DNA of 64,000 bases, taken from the NCBI GenBank assembly GCA_003165315.1, contig PLSX01000210.1:17617-81616 (forward strand). The letters are read 5' to 3'. The notes beneath the pieces were generated by a model. It worked only from the letters and a program-made list of their open reading frames with translations, searched no databases and had not been told where the DNA came from. Each line of letters begins with the position of its first letter. Within the stretch, counting starts at the first letter, position 1. Positions 8,640-18,335 of this stretch are shown here, piece after piece. Origin of the DNA: Acidobacteriota bacterium (GTDB lineage Bacteria; Acidobacteriota; Terriglobia; UBA7540). The translations under genes were made by a program, and so were the position numbers.

Positions 8640-10319
8640 ATGCACAAAGACAAGTTTGTAGTGGGAATTGATTACGGAACGGAATCAGGCCGCGCCGTCG
8701 TGGTGCGTGTGCGCGATGGCAAACTTCTGGCTTCGGCATTGGTTCCTTACCCGGACGGGGTTATTGACGATCGCCTGCCGGGAGGCGGTCCCAAACTTGA
8801 ACCTGATTGGGCGCTACAGAATCCTCTGGACTACTTGTACGTGGTCGAAAAGGCTGTACCCAAAGCACTGAAGGAAGCTAAGGTCAAGGGCGAGGACGTG
8901 ATCGGCATCGGAACGGATTTCACCGCTTCCAGCCCCCTTCCCACCAAGGCTGACGGCACGCCCCTTTCTGCCATCCCGAAGTATCGCAAGACGCCCCATG
9001 CCTATGTGAAGCTGTGGAAGCACCACGCCGCGCAACCGGAAGCCAACCGCATCAATGAGATCGGCCGCGAGCGCAACGAGGAATTCATCCGCAATTATGG
9101 CGGCAAGTATTCCTCCGAATGGTTCTGGTCAAAGCTTGCGCAGGTGGCGGATGAAGCGCCTGCCGTCTACGACGCAATGGACCGCTTCATTGAGGCTGCC
9201 GACTGGATCGTATGGCAATTGACCGGCCAGGAGAAGCGCAACACCTGCACCGCCGGTTATAAAGGCATGTGGGTGAAAGGGCAGGGGTTTCCTTCCAACG
9301 ATTTCTTCAAGGCACTGCATCCGAAACTGGATAACGTGATTGCAGAGAAAGTTGGCGAAGAGTATTACCCACTGGGGGCAAAGGCTGGCGGGTTGACCGC
9401 ACACTGGGCAAAGAAGACTGGCCTTAAGGAAGGTACACCTGTTGCCATCGGCAATGTGGACGCGCACGTGGCTGTGCCCGCATGCACCGTGACCCAGCCG
9501 GGATCGCTGGTGATGATCATGGGCACGTCCATCTGCCACATGCTGATGGGCGCGGAAAAGCAGATGGTGGAAGGCATGTGCGGCACGGTTGAGGACGGAA
9601 TCGTTCCCGGCCTGTGGGGTTTCGAGGCGGGGCAATCCGCCGTGGGCGATATCTTTGCCTGGTTCTTTGAGCATGGCGTGCCGGATTACATTCATCAGGA
9701 AGCGCGCAAGGCCAAGGTGTCGTTTCAGGTGGCCCTGGAAAAACGTGCCGCCGCGCTGAAGCCGGGTGAGTCGGGCCTGGTGGCGCTCGACTGGTGGAAC
9801 GGCAACCGCTCCGTTTTGGTGGATGTGGATTTGACCGGCGTGATCGTCGGCCTGACGCTGGCCACGCGCGCGGAGGAGATATACCGCGCCCTCATCGAGG
9901 CCACGGCGTTCGGCACTCGCACCATTGTTGAGGCGTTCGAATCCAAGGGCGTCACTGTGAATGAATTGGTCGCGTGCGGCGGCTTGCCGGAAAAGAACCA
10001 CCTTCTGATGCAGATTTATGCCGACGTCACCGGGCGCGAAATCAAATTGGCGGACCCGTTGCAAACCTGCTCCGCTCTGGGAGCCGCCATGCACGGAGCC
10101 GTGGCGGCGGGCGCAGCGGCCGGTGGATACGATTCCATCACTGACGCGGCAAAGAAGATGGCGCGGGTGCAGAATCTGAAGTTCAAGCCCAGTGCCAAGG
10201 CGCACGCCATCTACGATAAGCTCTACGCGGAATATCATGCCTTGCACGAGTACTTCGGCCGCGGCGGAAACGACGTGATGAAGCGGCTGAAGGTTCTGCG
10301 AAGGGAAAATTCAAAATAG
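8640..10319 (+). CDS. araB: ribulokinase
   Basis: A 559-residue FGGY-family kinase that phosphorylates L-ribulose (or D-ribulose) with ATP to ribulose 5-phosphate in pentose catabolism. It has the N-terminal ATPase motif VVGIDYGTESGRAVVVRV, the ribulokinase-type GIGTDFTASSPLP, GNVDAHVAVPAC (catalytic Asp), MIMGTSICHML and the C-terminal VACGGLPEKN. The ATG at 8640 is preceded by AGGGAGG. It heads a rightward cluster with araD and two symporters; no araA (isomerase) is in the window. Confidence 0.94.
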   Translation: MHKDKFVVGIDYGTESGRAVVVRVRDGKLLASALVPYPDGVIDDRLPGGGPKLEPDWALQNPLDYLYVVEKAVPKALKEAKVKGEDVIGIGTDFTASSPLPTKADGTPLSAIPKYRKTPHAYVKLWKHHAAQPEANRINEIGRERNEEFIRNYGGKYSSEWFWSKLAQVADEAPAVYDAMDRFIEAADWIVWQLTGQEKRNTCTAGYKGMWVKGQGFPSNDFFKALHPKLDNVIAEKVGEEYYPLGAKAGGLTAHWAKKTGLKEGTPVAIGNVDAHVAVPACTVTQPGSLVMIMGTSICHMLMGAEKQMVEGMCGTVEDGIVPGLWGFEAGQSAVGDIFAWFFEHGVPDYIHQEARKAKVSFQVALEKRAAALKPGESGLVALDWWNGNRSVLVDVDLTGVIVGLTLATRAEEIYRALIEATAFGTRTIVEAFESKGVTVNELVACGGLPEKNHLLMQIYADVTGREIKLADPLQTCSALGAAMHGAVAAGAAAGGYDSITDAAKKMARVQNLKFKPSAKAHAIYDKLYAEYHALHEYFGRGGNDVMKRLKVLRRENSK

Positions 10320-10323
10320 CTCG

Positions 10324-10435
10324 AAATTGGTGATTTGAGATTGGTGATTTGTGATTGGCAAGTCTTTCAGCTCGCCTGTAAAATCACTACGATTCGCCGA
10401 ACAATCACAAATCACCAATCGCTAATCACCAATTT
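10324..10435. repeat. inverted pair of heptamer arrays between araB and araD
   Basis: Arms 10324-10356 and 10403-10435 are reverse complements with 31 of 33 positions matching, around a 46-nt loop. Each arm is itself a phased run of degenerate heptamers (TTGGTGA, TTTGAGA, TTGGTGA, TTTGTGA). It begins 5 nt after the araB stop and ends 22 nt before the araD start, so in the mRNA it would form a long intercistronic hairpin. Confidence 0.85.
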
Positions 10436-10457
10436 TGCGAACCAAGGATAAAATCTC

Positions 10458-11129
10458 TTGCCGACTCTTGAACAACTCCGGCGCGACGTTTTCGAAGCCA
10501 ACATTGGGGTCTATCGCAGCGGCCTCGTGACCATGCACAGCGGCAATGCCAGCGGCATCGACCGCGAGCGCGGCATTGTGCTGATCAAACCCAGCGGTAT
10601 GGACTATGACCGTATGAAACCAGCGGACATGGTAATGACGGACCTCGATGGGAAAAAGCTGAAAGGCAAATGGAACCCCTCCGTCGACCTGCCCGAGCAC
10701 CTCTATATTTACAAGCACTGCCCGGAAGTGGGCGGCGTCATCCACACCCATTCCAATTACGCCACCAGCCTGGGTCTGCTGGGCAAGCCCATTCCAGCGT
10801 ACCTTACGGCGATTGCCGATGAATTCGGCGACGAAATTCCCTGCGCCCCTTACGTGGATAATCAGGTCGACCACATTGGCCAGGCGATTCTGAAATATAA
10901 GAACAAAGCGCCGGCAATTATCATGGGCAATCACGGAACGTTTGCCTGGGGACCCACACCACGCGCGGCGTTGAAGGCGGCGGTGATGCTTGAAGACGTC
11001 TCCAAGACCGTCCACCTGGCGTTGCTACTGGGCAAACCCAAATCGCTGCCTCCGGAAGAAGTAAAGAAGTGGTGGGATCGATACCACACATGGTATGGCC
11101 AGCAAGGAAAGAAAAGCAGTGCCAAGTGA
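10458..11129 (+). CDS. araD: L-ribulose-5-phosphate 4-epimerase
   Basis: A 223-residue class II aldolase/epimerase-family enzyme that converts L-ribulose 5-phosphate to D-xylulose 5-phosphate with Zn2+. Seen motifs are MHSGNASGID (phosphate loop), IKPSGMDYD, VGGVIHTHSNYAT (zinc His pair) and AIIMGNHGTFAWG (third His). The start is a TTG at 10458 preceded by AAGGA; no upstream ATG fits. The last codons and the TGA lie inside the next heptamer array, so the repeat overlaps the coding end. Confidence 0.93.
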   Translation: MPTLEQLRRDVFEANIGVYRSGLVTMHSGNASGIDRERGIVLIKPSGMDYDRMKPADMVMTDLDGKKLKGKWNPSVDLPEHLYIYKHCPEVGGVIHTHSNYATSLGLLGKPIPAYLTAIADEFGDEIPCAPYVDNQVDHIGQAILKYKNKAPAIIMGNHGTFAWGPTPRAALKAAVMLEDVSKTVHLALLLGKPKSLPPEEVKKWWDRYHTWYGQQGKKSSAK

Positions 11130-11219
11130 CAAGTGCCGAGCAATCAGGCAAAGCCTTTAGCAATTTGAATTTGTTGTGGAGCAAGCCTCTGGCTTGTCAT
11201 TGGCCACTTGTCACTCGCC
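11118..11219. repeat. inverted heptamer arrays between araD and first symporter
   Basis: Left array 11118-11140 (heptamers AGTGCCA, AGTGACA, AGTGCCG) spans the araD stop codon. The right array 11190-11219 (GGCTTGT, CATTGGC, CACTTGT, CACTCGC) is its rough reverse complement, with an exact 11-nt core AGTGACAAGTG. The right arm ends 7 nt before the symporter ribosome-binding site. Confidence 0.75.
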
Positions 11220-11238
11220 CCTGTTGAAAGGACTTCTT

Positions 11239-12981
11239 ATGCATTTGTTCTTCTCATTTCCTTTACTCATGCTGTGGTTCGACGCCCCGGGTATCACCCA
11301 GGTCGCCAAGCGCCTGATTCTGCTAAGTCCGGTGGACATTGCCATCATCGCTATCTATTTCGCCATGGTGCTGGGCATTGGCTTCTACCTGCAGCGCTAC
11401 ACCAAGAGTGGTGAGGACTTCTTTCTTGCCGGGCGTGAGATGACGGCTTGGGTGGCGGGGTTGAGCTTTGTCTCCGCCAACCTTGGCGCCCTTGAATTGA
11501 TGGGCTGGGCCGCGGCAGCCTACCAGTATGGAATTTTGGCCACCCACTGGTATTGGATCGGCGCCATTCCCGCCATCCTATTTCTCGGCCTCGTCCTGAT
11601 GCCGTTCTATTACATTTCCAAAACCCATTCCGTTCCCGGCTACCTTAAGCTTCGTTTTGGCGAACCGACGCGTGCCCTCAGTGCCGTCTCCTTCGCCTTC
11701 ATGACCGTCCTGATGTCTGGCATCAATATGTACGCCATGGCCCTGGTGATGAAGGTGGTTTTGGGCTGGAACATCCACTTCAGCATCTGGGTTTCTTCCC
11801 TCACGGTGGGAGTGTATGTTGCCCTGGGCGGACTTTTCAGCGCGATCTTCAACGAGGTACTTCAGTTCTTCCTGATCTGGCTGGGCGCGATGTTGATTCC
11901 CATTCTGGGCTTGGTGGAAACCGGCGGCTGGAAGGGTCTGATCGCGCGGATTCACCAAAACTACCCGCAGGGAGACTACACACACCTTTGGCGGGGCTTG
12001 GGTCACTTTTCCGACAACCCCATGGGCATTCACTGGACCGGCATTGTCCTGGGGTTGGGTTTTGTGATCTCTTTCGGCTACTGGAACACCGATTTCCTTG
12101 TGGTGCAGCGCATCTTTGCCTCCAAGGACATTCGCGCCGCCAAGATGGCGCCCATCATCGGCTCCTATTTTAAGATGGCCGTTCCCTTTATCGTGATCCT
12201 GCCGGGCCTGCTGGGGCTCGCGCTGCTGCCCTTCAAGTTGGTTCCAGAAAGCGCGGTGGGCCTTGGCCAGCATAGCTACAACGAAGTTCTGCCGCTGATG
12301 CTGGCGCGCTATTGTGGTCCGGGTCTGCTGGGCCTTGGAATCACGGCGCTCATTGCCGGATTTATGTCGGGGATGGCGGGGAACGTCAGCGCCTTCGCCA
12401 CGGTGTGGACGTACGATATCTACCGGCCGCTCATTCGCAAGAATGCTTCCGATGAACACTACCTCAGCATGGGCCGCTGGTGCACAATTCTGGGCGTCAT
12501 CATCTCCATCGGCACAGCATACCTGGTGATGAGTTTCGGCAGCATCATGGATTACGTCCAGGCACTGTTCAGCTTCTTCGTTGCGCCGCTGTTTGGCACA
12601 GTTTTGCTCGGCATGATGTGGAAACGCGTGACTCCCGCCGGGGGCTTTTGGGGGTTGCTGGCCGGCAGCCTTTCTTCCATCGGCATGTTCCTGATGGTGA
12701 AGTTTGATCCCAGCACGCTGGCTTACATTGCGCTTTCCACGGGTGCCAAGGACATGGCTGAGAATATGTACCGCGCCCTGTGGTCGTGGCTGATTTGCGT
12801 CATCGTCACGGTGGCCGTCAGCTATGTGACCAAACCCAAACCTGTGGAAGAGTTGACTGGGCTGGTTTACGGGTGCACGGAACTGCCTGACGAGGGCCAC
12901 TTGCCGCTGTGGAAACGGCCGATTTTCTGGGCCGTGATCTCGGCGGCATTGTTTTTGATCCTTCAATGGATCTTTTGGTAG
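11239..12981 (+). CDS. sodium/solute symporter (SSS family), probably sugar
   Basis: A 580-residue polytopic inner-membrane protein of the sodium:solute symporter (SGLT-like) family. Typical segments are SGEDFFLAGREMTAWVAG near the second helix, ISKTHSVPGYLKLRFGE, and GLGITALIAGFMSGMAGNVSAFATVW near helix 9. It ends in a hydrophobic LQWIFW. Start ATG at 11239 with GAAAGGA upstream. Placement after araB and araD suggests uptake of L-arabinose or a related pentose (inference). A close paralogue lies at 13454, with a small membrane protein between them. Confidence 0.9.
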   Translation: MHLFFSFPLLMLWFDAPGITQVAKRLILLSPVDIAIIAIYFAMVLGIGFYLQRYTKSGEDFFLAGREMTAWVAGLSFVSANLGALELMGWAAAAYQYGILATHWYWIGAIPAILFLGLVLMPFYYISKTHSVPGYLKLRFGEPTRALSAVSFAFMTVLMSGINMYAMALVMKVVLGWNIHFSIWVSSLTVGVYVALGGLFSAIFNEVLQFFLIWLGAMLIPILGLVETGGWKGLIARIHQNYPQGDYTHLWRGLGHFSDNPMGIHWTGIVLGLGFVISFGYWNTDFLVVQRIFASKDIRAAKMAPIIGSYFKMAVPFIVILPGLLGLALLPFKLVPESAVGLGQHSYNEVLPLMLARYCGPGLLGLGITALIAGFMSGMAGNVSAFATVWTYDIYRPLIRKNASDEHYLSMGRWCTILGVIISIGTAYLVMSFGSIMDYVQALFSFFVAPLFGTVLLGMMWKRVTPAGGFWGLLAGSLSSIGMFLMVKFDPSTLAYIALSTGAKDMAENMYRALWSWLICVIVTVAVSYVTKPKPVEELTGLVYGCTELPDEGHLPLWKRPIFWAVISAALFLILQWIFW

Positions 12982-12990
12982 GGGGTGAGT

Positions 12991-13275
12991 ATGGAAGATA
13001 AGCCGCAAGAAGTTAATTCCGGGGCCGGCACAGGCCAGGACCGCCCTGAAATCGATCTGGCAAAGCCTAGCGAGCATCACATGATTCCCGTCTGGTTTTT
13101 CGTCGGGGTCATTCTGTTGATCTACGGGATCATCATTTTTTGCACGGGCATTTACGAGTTTTCCAGCCCGCCGCCCACCGTCCTTGCCAACACGCATCCC
13201 GCCATCTGGTGGGGAGCGTTGCTGACGGTAATCGGTGGCATTTATGTTTACGCTTACATGCCCAGAAAATCTTGA
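12991..13275 (+). CDS. small two-helix membrane protein between symporters
   Basis: A 94-residue protein with a polar N-terminal 30 residues (acidic, Gln/Asn rich) followed by two transmembrane helices, IPVWFFVGVILLIYGIIIF and AIWWGALLTVIGGIYVYAYM. The PPPTVLANTHPAIWWG loop between them would be periplasmic or cytoplasmic. AGGGGG precedes the ATG; it begins 9 nt after the symporter stop, so it is co-transcribed. By position it may be an accessory subunit of the symporter; no family function is known to me. Confidence 0.75.
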   Translation: MEDKPQEVNSGAGTGQDRPEIDLAKPSEHHMIPVWFFVGVILLIYGIIIFCTGIYEFSSPPPTVLANTHPAIWWGALLTVIGGIYVYAYMPRKS

Positions 13276-13453
13276 GGGTGGGCCGAAAGGCGGCTGTAAA
13301 GGCTTGGATGCAAGCAGCGGCCAGCGCTGTCCCAAAGCCTTCGAGGTTGCCATCGAATGATGGCTTCCCCACCTCGTGAACCATGAGCCCGGGGGTATAG
13401 GCTGGGCTGCAAACTCCTTGCTTTGCCTTCCAAGCTGTAGCGGAGACCATTCC

Positions 13454-15172
13454 ATGACTAGCTGCTATCCTCTCGCCTTGCTGTTTGACGGCGCGCCGGT
13501 CCAAGCCCTTCTGAACATGCACACGGTGGACTTCGTGATTATCGCGGTCTATTTCGCGGTTGTGCTGGGCATTGGCGTTTACCTGAAGCGTTACAGCAAT
13601 ACGGGCGAAGACTTCTTCATGGCGGGCCGTGACATCACGGCCTGGGTGGCCGGGCTCAGCTTTATTTGCGCCAATCTGGGCGCGCTGGAATTGATGGGAT
13701 GGGCGGCGGCCACCTACCAGTACGGAATTCTTGCCGCGCACTACTATTGGTGGGGCGCGATTCCCGCCATGCTCTTTCTGGGCATCGTTATGATGCCCTT
13801 CTACTACATCTGCAAAACCCACTCCGTGCCAGGCTACCTGCAACTGCGGTTTGGCGAGCCCACCCGGTTGGTCGGTGCCCTCTCATTCATATGCATGACC
13901 ATCCTGATGTCCGGCATCAACATGTACGCAATGGCGGTGGTGATGAAGGTGATGCTGGGCTGGGACATTCACGTCAGCATCTGGATTTCATCGCTCACCG
14001 TGGGCATCTACGTGGCGCTGGGCGGATTGGTTTCCGCCATCTTCAATGAAGTTCTGCAGTTTTTCCTGATCTGGCTGGGCGCGCTGCTAATTCCCATTCT
14101 CGGAATGGTGGAAGCGGGTGGCTGGTCGAAGCTCGTAGCGCGCATTCATGCCAACTTTCCCCAAGGCGATTACACCCACCTGTGGCGGCCCACTGCCCAC
14201 TTTGTGGACAACCCGATGGGCGTGCATTGGAGCGGCATCGTTTTTGGCTTGATGATTGGTTCGCTGGGTTATTGGACTACCGATTTTCTCGTCGTCCAAA
14301 GGGCGATTGCCGCCAGGGACCTGCGCTCCGCCAAGCTGGCGCCGATCATTGGTTCGTTCTTTAAAATGGCCGTGCCCCTGATCGTGATCCTGCCCGGACT
14401 TCTTGCCCTTGGCCTGTTGCCCTTCAAGCTGGTGCCTGAAAGCATGGCGGGTCCCGGCCAGCACAGTTACAACGAAGTGCTTCCCCTGATGCTGGCGCGT
14501 TATTGCGGGCCGGGCCTGTTGGGGCTTGGAATCACCGCCCTTATCGCCGGTTTTATGTCAGGCATGGCGGGCAACGTCAGCGCGTTCGCCACCGTGTGGA
14601 CGTACGATCTTTATCGCCCGTTCTTTCGCAAGTCCGCCCCCGACGCCCACTACGTCTCCATGGGCCGCTGGTGCACAATTCTGGGAGTGGTGATCAGCAT
14701 CGGCACGGCTTACCTGGTGATGCAGTTCGCCAGTATCATGGATTACGCCCAAGTGGTCTTCAGCTTTTTCATGACGCCCATTTTCTGTACGATCATCATC
14801 GGGATGATCTGGAAACGGGCCACGCCTGCGGGGGGATTTTGGGGATTGCTGGTGGGTACGCTCTCAGCTTTTGGGATGTGGCTGATCGTCAAGCTGCATC
14901 CCTCAGCGATTGTGTGGTTTGCCTTCTCGATTCATGCCAAAACTATGGCGGAGAATATGTACCGGCTGCTCTGGTCAGGAGTGATCGCGGCTATTGTCAC
15001 CGTGGTGGTGAGCCTCTGCACGCGCCCCCAGCCTTTGGAAAATTTGTCGGGCCTCGTTTGGGGCTGCACCGAGATCCCCAGTGAAGGCCACCTGCCCCTG
15101 GTTAAACGCCCCATATTCTGGGCAGGACTTTCATTCGTAATCTTCGCCGTGCTTCAGTGGATTTTCTGGTAG
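13454..15172 (+). CDS. second sodium/solute symporter, tandem paralogue
   Basis: A 572-residue SSS transporter strikingly similar to the one at 11239, roughly three quarters identical by eye over the core, including the same NTGEDFFMAGRDITAWVAG, CKTHSVPGYLQLRFGE and GLGITALIAGFMSGMAGN segments and the terminal LQWIFW. The N-terminal leader is different. I use the ATG at 13454 (GGAG upstream); the frame is open further up without family support. It looks like a tandem duplicate that may have diverged in substrate. Confidence 0.9.
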   Translation: MTSCYPLALLFDGAPVQALLNMHTVDFVIIAVYFAVVLGIGVYLKRYSNTGEDFFMAGRDITAWVAGLSFICANLGALELMGWAAATYQYGILAAHYYWWGAIPAMLFLGIVMMPFYYICKTHSVPGYLQLRFGEPTRLVGALSFICMTILMSGINMYAMAVVMKVMLGWDIHVSIWISSLTVGIYVALGGLVSAIFNEVLQFFLIWLGALLIPILGMVEAGGWSKLVARIHANFPQGDYTHLWRPTAHFVDNPMGVHWSGIVFGLMIGSLGYWTTDFLVVQRAIAARDLRSAKLAPIIGSFFKMAVPLIVILPGLLALGLLPFKLVPESMAGPGQHSYNEVLPLMLARYCGPGLLGLGITALIAGFMSGMAGNVSAFATVWTYDLYRPFFRKSAPDAHYVSMGRWCTILGVVISIGTAYLVMQFASIMDYAQVVFSFFMTPIFCTIIIGMIWKRATPAGGFWGLLVGTLSAFGMWLIVKLHPSAIVWFAFSIHAKTMAENMYRLLWSGVIAAIVTVVVSLCTRPQPLENLSGLVWGCTEIPSEGHLPLVKRPIFWAGLSFVIFAVLQWIFW

Positions 15173-15203
15173 ACGCCTGAGGCACGCATCTCTCAACCGT
15201 CCA

Positions 15204-16136
15204 CTACCCCAATTCAGGTATACCCAGGTCTTTCGACCCGAGCGGCGACATCTTCGCGTCGGGGGCGTATTGCTCCAGCAAATCGAGTCCAATGCGTTCG
15301 CGGCGCACACGCTCACGGGCCATTTTGATGGCCAGGTCTTCCAGGTGCTTCCCAGAGGGATAGATATCCGGCGAGTTGCGCAGCCCGAATTTGAAATAGA
15401 CCGGCGCTGCCACCGCGATGATCTTGGGCATCTCGTAGTAGCGCACGAAGCCGCCGAAGTTGTCGGGTACTTCGATGTAAAGATCGATGGGAATATCGAC
15501 GGCCTGGCGGATGGAGCCCATCTGCGCCGGGCTCAGGTCCGTGGCCACGTTCATGGTGGAAACGCCGCAATCCTCAAAAATTCTTGCCGTGGCGGGATTC
15601 GCGACCGCCAGAGTTACTGAACTCTTGATCACCAGGTTCTTCGGCAGTTCGCCCTTCTGCTTCATGGCGTTCAACACAAAGATCAGTCCCAGGTCTGCGG
15701 GCAGGATGCTGCGGATCCCCAAGTCGCAGGCGCGGCGCACATCCTCAATGGCGTAGACCAGTTGGTCCGCGCCGCGATGCTGAAGGCCAATCACTTTTCC
15801 TGCCGTGGATGCCGTTTGCGCCCCCGTATCAAACGTTGAGCGCGGCCCGACAAACAGGCAGACCTCAATTCCTTCGTCGTGGCCAATCTCTGCCATCTCG
15901 CGAATTTCGTCGCGCGTCAGCAGCATGACGCCGCTTCCCTGGCTGACGCGGTGAATCGGCACCTTATACTCTTTGGCGGCTTCCAGTACCTCGCGAAATA
16001 CCCGCGGGCCTTCCACGCTGGGAATTTCTACGCGATACTGTCCGCCATCCTTGAAGCGCTTTGAGCTGGGCTTCGACTCGTGGTTGTCTTCAAAGGGCAA
16101 TTTGATTTTGGCGAGAAATTGCTGGGTCGTTTTCAT
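15204..16136 (-). CDS. TIM-barrel protein, peptidase U32-like (tentative)
   Basis: A 310-residue protein I place loosely in the peptidase U32/TIM-barrel class. Features are YRVEIPSVEGPRVFREVLEAAKEY at the first strand, SQGSGVMLLTRDEIREMAEIG, EVCLFVGPRSTFDTGAQ, and DLYIEVPDNFGGFVRYYEMPKI. No signal peptide. Start ATG at 16136 with GGGAG upstream. Its start lies only 2 nt after the stop of the DNA glycosylase gene at 16139, so the two are one operon. Catalytic residues cannot be assigned and the substrate is unknown. Confidence 0.6.
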   Translation of the reverse strand: MKTTQQFLAKIKLPFEDNHESKPSSKRFKDGGQYRVEIPSVEGPRVFREVLEAAKEYKVPIHRVSQGSGVMLLTRDEIREMAEIGHDEGIEVCLFVGPRSTFDTGAQTASTAGKVIGLQHRGADQLVYAIEDVRRACDLGIRSILPADLGLIFVLNAMKQKGELPKNLVIKSSVTLAVANPATARIFEDCGVSTMNVATDLSPAQMGSIRQAVDIPIDLYIEVPDNFGGFVRYYEMPKIIAVAAPVYFKFGLRNSPDIYPSGKHLEDLAIKMARERVRRERIGLDLLEQYAPDAKMSPLGSKDLGIPELG

Positions 16137-16138
16137 GG

Positions 16139-16726
16139 TCAACTCCCAACGGCAAAAGATTGAGTTTCTGTTTCCGCGGACGGTTTCGCGATACCGGCAA
16201 TCCCCACTGGACGCAATGCCGCGGTTCCACTTAAGGCCTTTCGCCAGAGCGCAAGTTTTTGTGCAAACGGCATGCCGGCGTGGGCAGCACTGGTTGAGGG
16301 AAGAGACGCATAGCGAAGCCGCTCGAATACGGCGCGCGGTACCTGCCGCACCTTGCGACGAAAAATCTCTTCGGCCTTCCTGCCATTGAAGCAGATCAAC
16401 TTGATGCCAGGATGAGCGCGCAGAAAAGCTCCGAAGTTGTTTGCGCGGACGGTCGAAAGCTCGATGGCGGAGTCGAGACTTCCGGCGCGAAATCCCGCTG
16501 CGCAGACTTCCCACACCGCGATGCGATGTTGTCTAAGCACGTCAAGCCGCTCCTGGTAAGGCAGGTCACGCGAGGCCCCGACCAGCTCGCCCATGATACG
16601 CCAGAAAGCATTATACGGTTGGGCATAATACTCGTTCCGTTCGAGCGACAACTTGCCGGGCAGCGAGCCCAGAATGAGCACGCAAGCGTCAGCGCGAGCA
16701 ATGGGTTCAAAGCATTTAGATTTCAC
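16139..16726 (-). CDS. hypoxanthine-DNA glycosylase (UDG superfamily family 6)
   Basis: A 195-residue protein with the UDG-fold signature of DNA-deoxyinosine glycosylases: LILGSLPGKLSLERNEYYAQ followed by PYNAFWRIMGEL near residues 17-47, the IKLICFNGRKAEEIF strand, and the C-terminal loop LPSTSAAHAG. These enzymes remove hypoxanthine from deaminated adenine in DNA. GTG start at 16726 with GGAAA upstream. It is the first gene of a two-gene operon with the U32-like protein, an association I cannot explain. Confidence 0.75.
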   Translation of the reverse strand: MKSKCFEPIARADACVLILGSLPGKLSLERNEYYAQPYNAFWRIMGELVGASRDLPYQERLDVLRQHRIAVWEVCAAGFRAGSLDSAIELSTVRANNFGAFLRAHPGIKLICFNGRKAEEIFRRKVRQVPRAVFERLRYASLPSTSAAHAGMPFAQKLALWRKALSGTAALRPVGIAGIAKPSAETETQSFAVGS

Positions 16727-16775
16727 AGTCGTTTCCAGAAAGTCCCACTGACATCTGATTACTGAATACTTTCCT

Positions 16776-18230
16776 TCATGCGTACTTCATATAGACCGTC
16801 CGAGTCTCCGTGTAAAAGTCGAGCGCAGCCGGTCCCTGCTCCCGCATGCCGAAGCTTGATTCCTTGGTGCCGCCAAAGGGGAGCTGATATTCCACTCCCG
16901 CAGTCGGCAGATTGACGGTGATCAGCCCAGCCTCGATGCCGCTGATAAACTGATGCACGCGTGTGAGGTCGCGGGAGACGATGGAGGCCGAGAGACCGAA
17001 CTTCACGCCGTTAGCCAGGCGCATCGCATCCTCAAAATCATTCGCCACCATCAAGCCCAGCACCGGCCCAAAGACTTCCTCCTGTGCGATTCGCATTTCC
17101 GGGGTGACGCCGGTGAAGAGCGTGGGCTCGATAAAATACCCTCGATCGTAAATTCCACCCGTCAGCCGATTGCCGCCGCAGAGCAGCAGCGCTCCTTCGT
17201 TCCTGGCGATTTCAATGTATTTCAAATCCGTCTCAAGTTGCGCCGCGTCGACAGCAGGGCCAATATCGATGCCAGGTTCGAGCCCGTTGCCGACTTTCAG
17301 TTTTTGGGTTTTGACGATTAGCTTTTCCAGTAGTGGTTCATAGATGGGCTTTTCAATGATGGCGCGGCTGCACGCGGTGCATTTCTGGCCGGTGGAGAAA
17401 AACGCGCCATTCACCAACACGTCGGCGGCGAAATCCAAGTCAGCGTCTTTAAGAACCACCGTGGGATTCTTGCCGCCCATTTCCAGTTGCACGCGCAGCT
17501 TTCGTCTTGTCACTTTTTCATAGAGCGCGTTGCCGACTTGACATGACCCGGTGAAGGAGACGGCGCGAACCGCACGGTGTTCAACCAGCGTGTTGCCCAC
17601 GGCGCCGCCCGCCCCCGTCACGTAATTGAGCACACCGGGGGGGATTCCCGCCTCGTGCAGCGCCTCCACGACTCGATAGGAACTGAGCGGCGCGAGTGAC
17701 GCCGGCTTGATGACCACGGTGTTACCGGAAACGAGAGCAGGCGCCAGCTTCCAAACGGGGATGGCGATGGGGAAATTCCAAGGAGTGATCAGCGCTACCG
17801 TTCCCAGCGGTTTGCGTAGCGTGTAGCAAAACACATTGTCGCGCTCAGAAGGAATCTGATAGCTGAACTGGCGCGCGCCCTCGCCGCCGAAATAGCGCAA
17901 AATGTTGATGGCACGTTTCACCTCACCCTTGGCTTCGGGCAGGGTCTTACCTTCCTCCCGCGTCATCTCTTCGCTGATCATTGCCAGACGGCTCTCCACC
18001 AGCTCCGCCGCCTTAAAGAGGTACTCTCCTCTTCGAGGCGCGGGCGTAGCGCTCCAGGCGGATTGCGCTTTTGCCGCCGCGTCACATGCGGCCTGGGCAT
18101 CTTCCGCCCCGGACGCCTGGAAGTGCCCGACAACTTCCGTCGTGTTGGCGGGGTTTGTGTTCGGGAAAGTCTTCCCGGACTTGGATTCCACCCACTGGCC
18201 GGCAATATAGTTGCGATAAACTTCCGTCAT
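16776..18230 (-). CDS. aldehyde dehydrogenase, likely 2,5-dioxovalerate type
   Basis: A 484-residue NAD(P)-dependent aldehyde dehydrogenase. Motifs: [35 protein letters not shown] (coenzyme), [17 protein letters not shown] (catalytic Glu), and [16 protein letters not shown] with the catalytic Cys. The STGQKCTA context and overall length match alpha-ketoglutarate-semialdehyde dehydrogenases that end oxidative pentose and sugar-acid pathways. Close to the araBD cluster on the opposite strand, this would fit oxidative arabinose use, but substrate assignment is inference. ATG at 18230. Confidence 0.85.
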   Translation of the reverse strand: MTEVYRNYIAGQWVESKSGKTFPNTNPANTTEVVGHFQASGAEDAQAACDAAAKAQSAWSATPAPRRGEYLFKAAELVESRLAMISEEMTREEGKTLPEAKGEVKRAINILRYFGGEGARQFSYQIPSERDNVFCYTLRKPLGTVALITPWNFPIAIPVWKLAPALVSGNTVVIKPASLAPLSSYRVVEALHEAGIPPGVLNYVTGAGGAVGNTLVEHRAVRAVSFTGSCQVGNALYEKVTRRKLRVQLEMGGKNPTVVLKDADLDFAADVLVNGAFFSTGQKCTACSRAIIEKPIYEPLLEKLIVKTQKLKVGNGLEPGIDIGPAVDAAQLETDLKYIEIARNEGALLLCGGNRLTGGIYDRGYFIEPTLFTGVTPEMRIAQEEVFGPVLGLMVANDFEDAMRLANGVKFGLSASIVSRDLTRVHQFISGIEAGLITVNLPTAGVEYQLPFGGTKESSFGMREQGPAALDFYTETRTVYMKYA

Positions 18231-18294
18231 GTGGAAACTCCTATATCAATCATGGCAAAACAAGATCGCGGATAAAGGCCATTATCGGCACGCG

Positions 18295-18326
18295 CTGGAG
18301 GGGTGTCAAACCGACCCCCCCTCCAG
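18295..18326 (-). terminator. possible terminator hairpin after S15 hydrolase
   Basis: CTGGAGGGG and CCCCTCCAG form a 9-bp stem around a 14-nt loop just past the hydrolase stop (18336) and before the dehydrogenase start. No T-run follows on the minus strand, so termination is uncertain. Confidence 0.4.
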
Positions 18327-18335
18327 CCACATTGA

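Noticed and set aside
9129-10247. Open frame of 372 codons opposite araB
   Set aside because: Antisense to a clear ribulokinase; no domain.
11578-13455. Open frame of 625 codons on the minus strand
   Set aside because: It runs opposite to the first symporter and small membrane protein and has a His/Gln/Arg-rich composition with no recognisable domain; it is a shadow of real genes.
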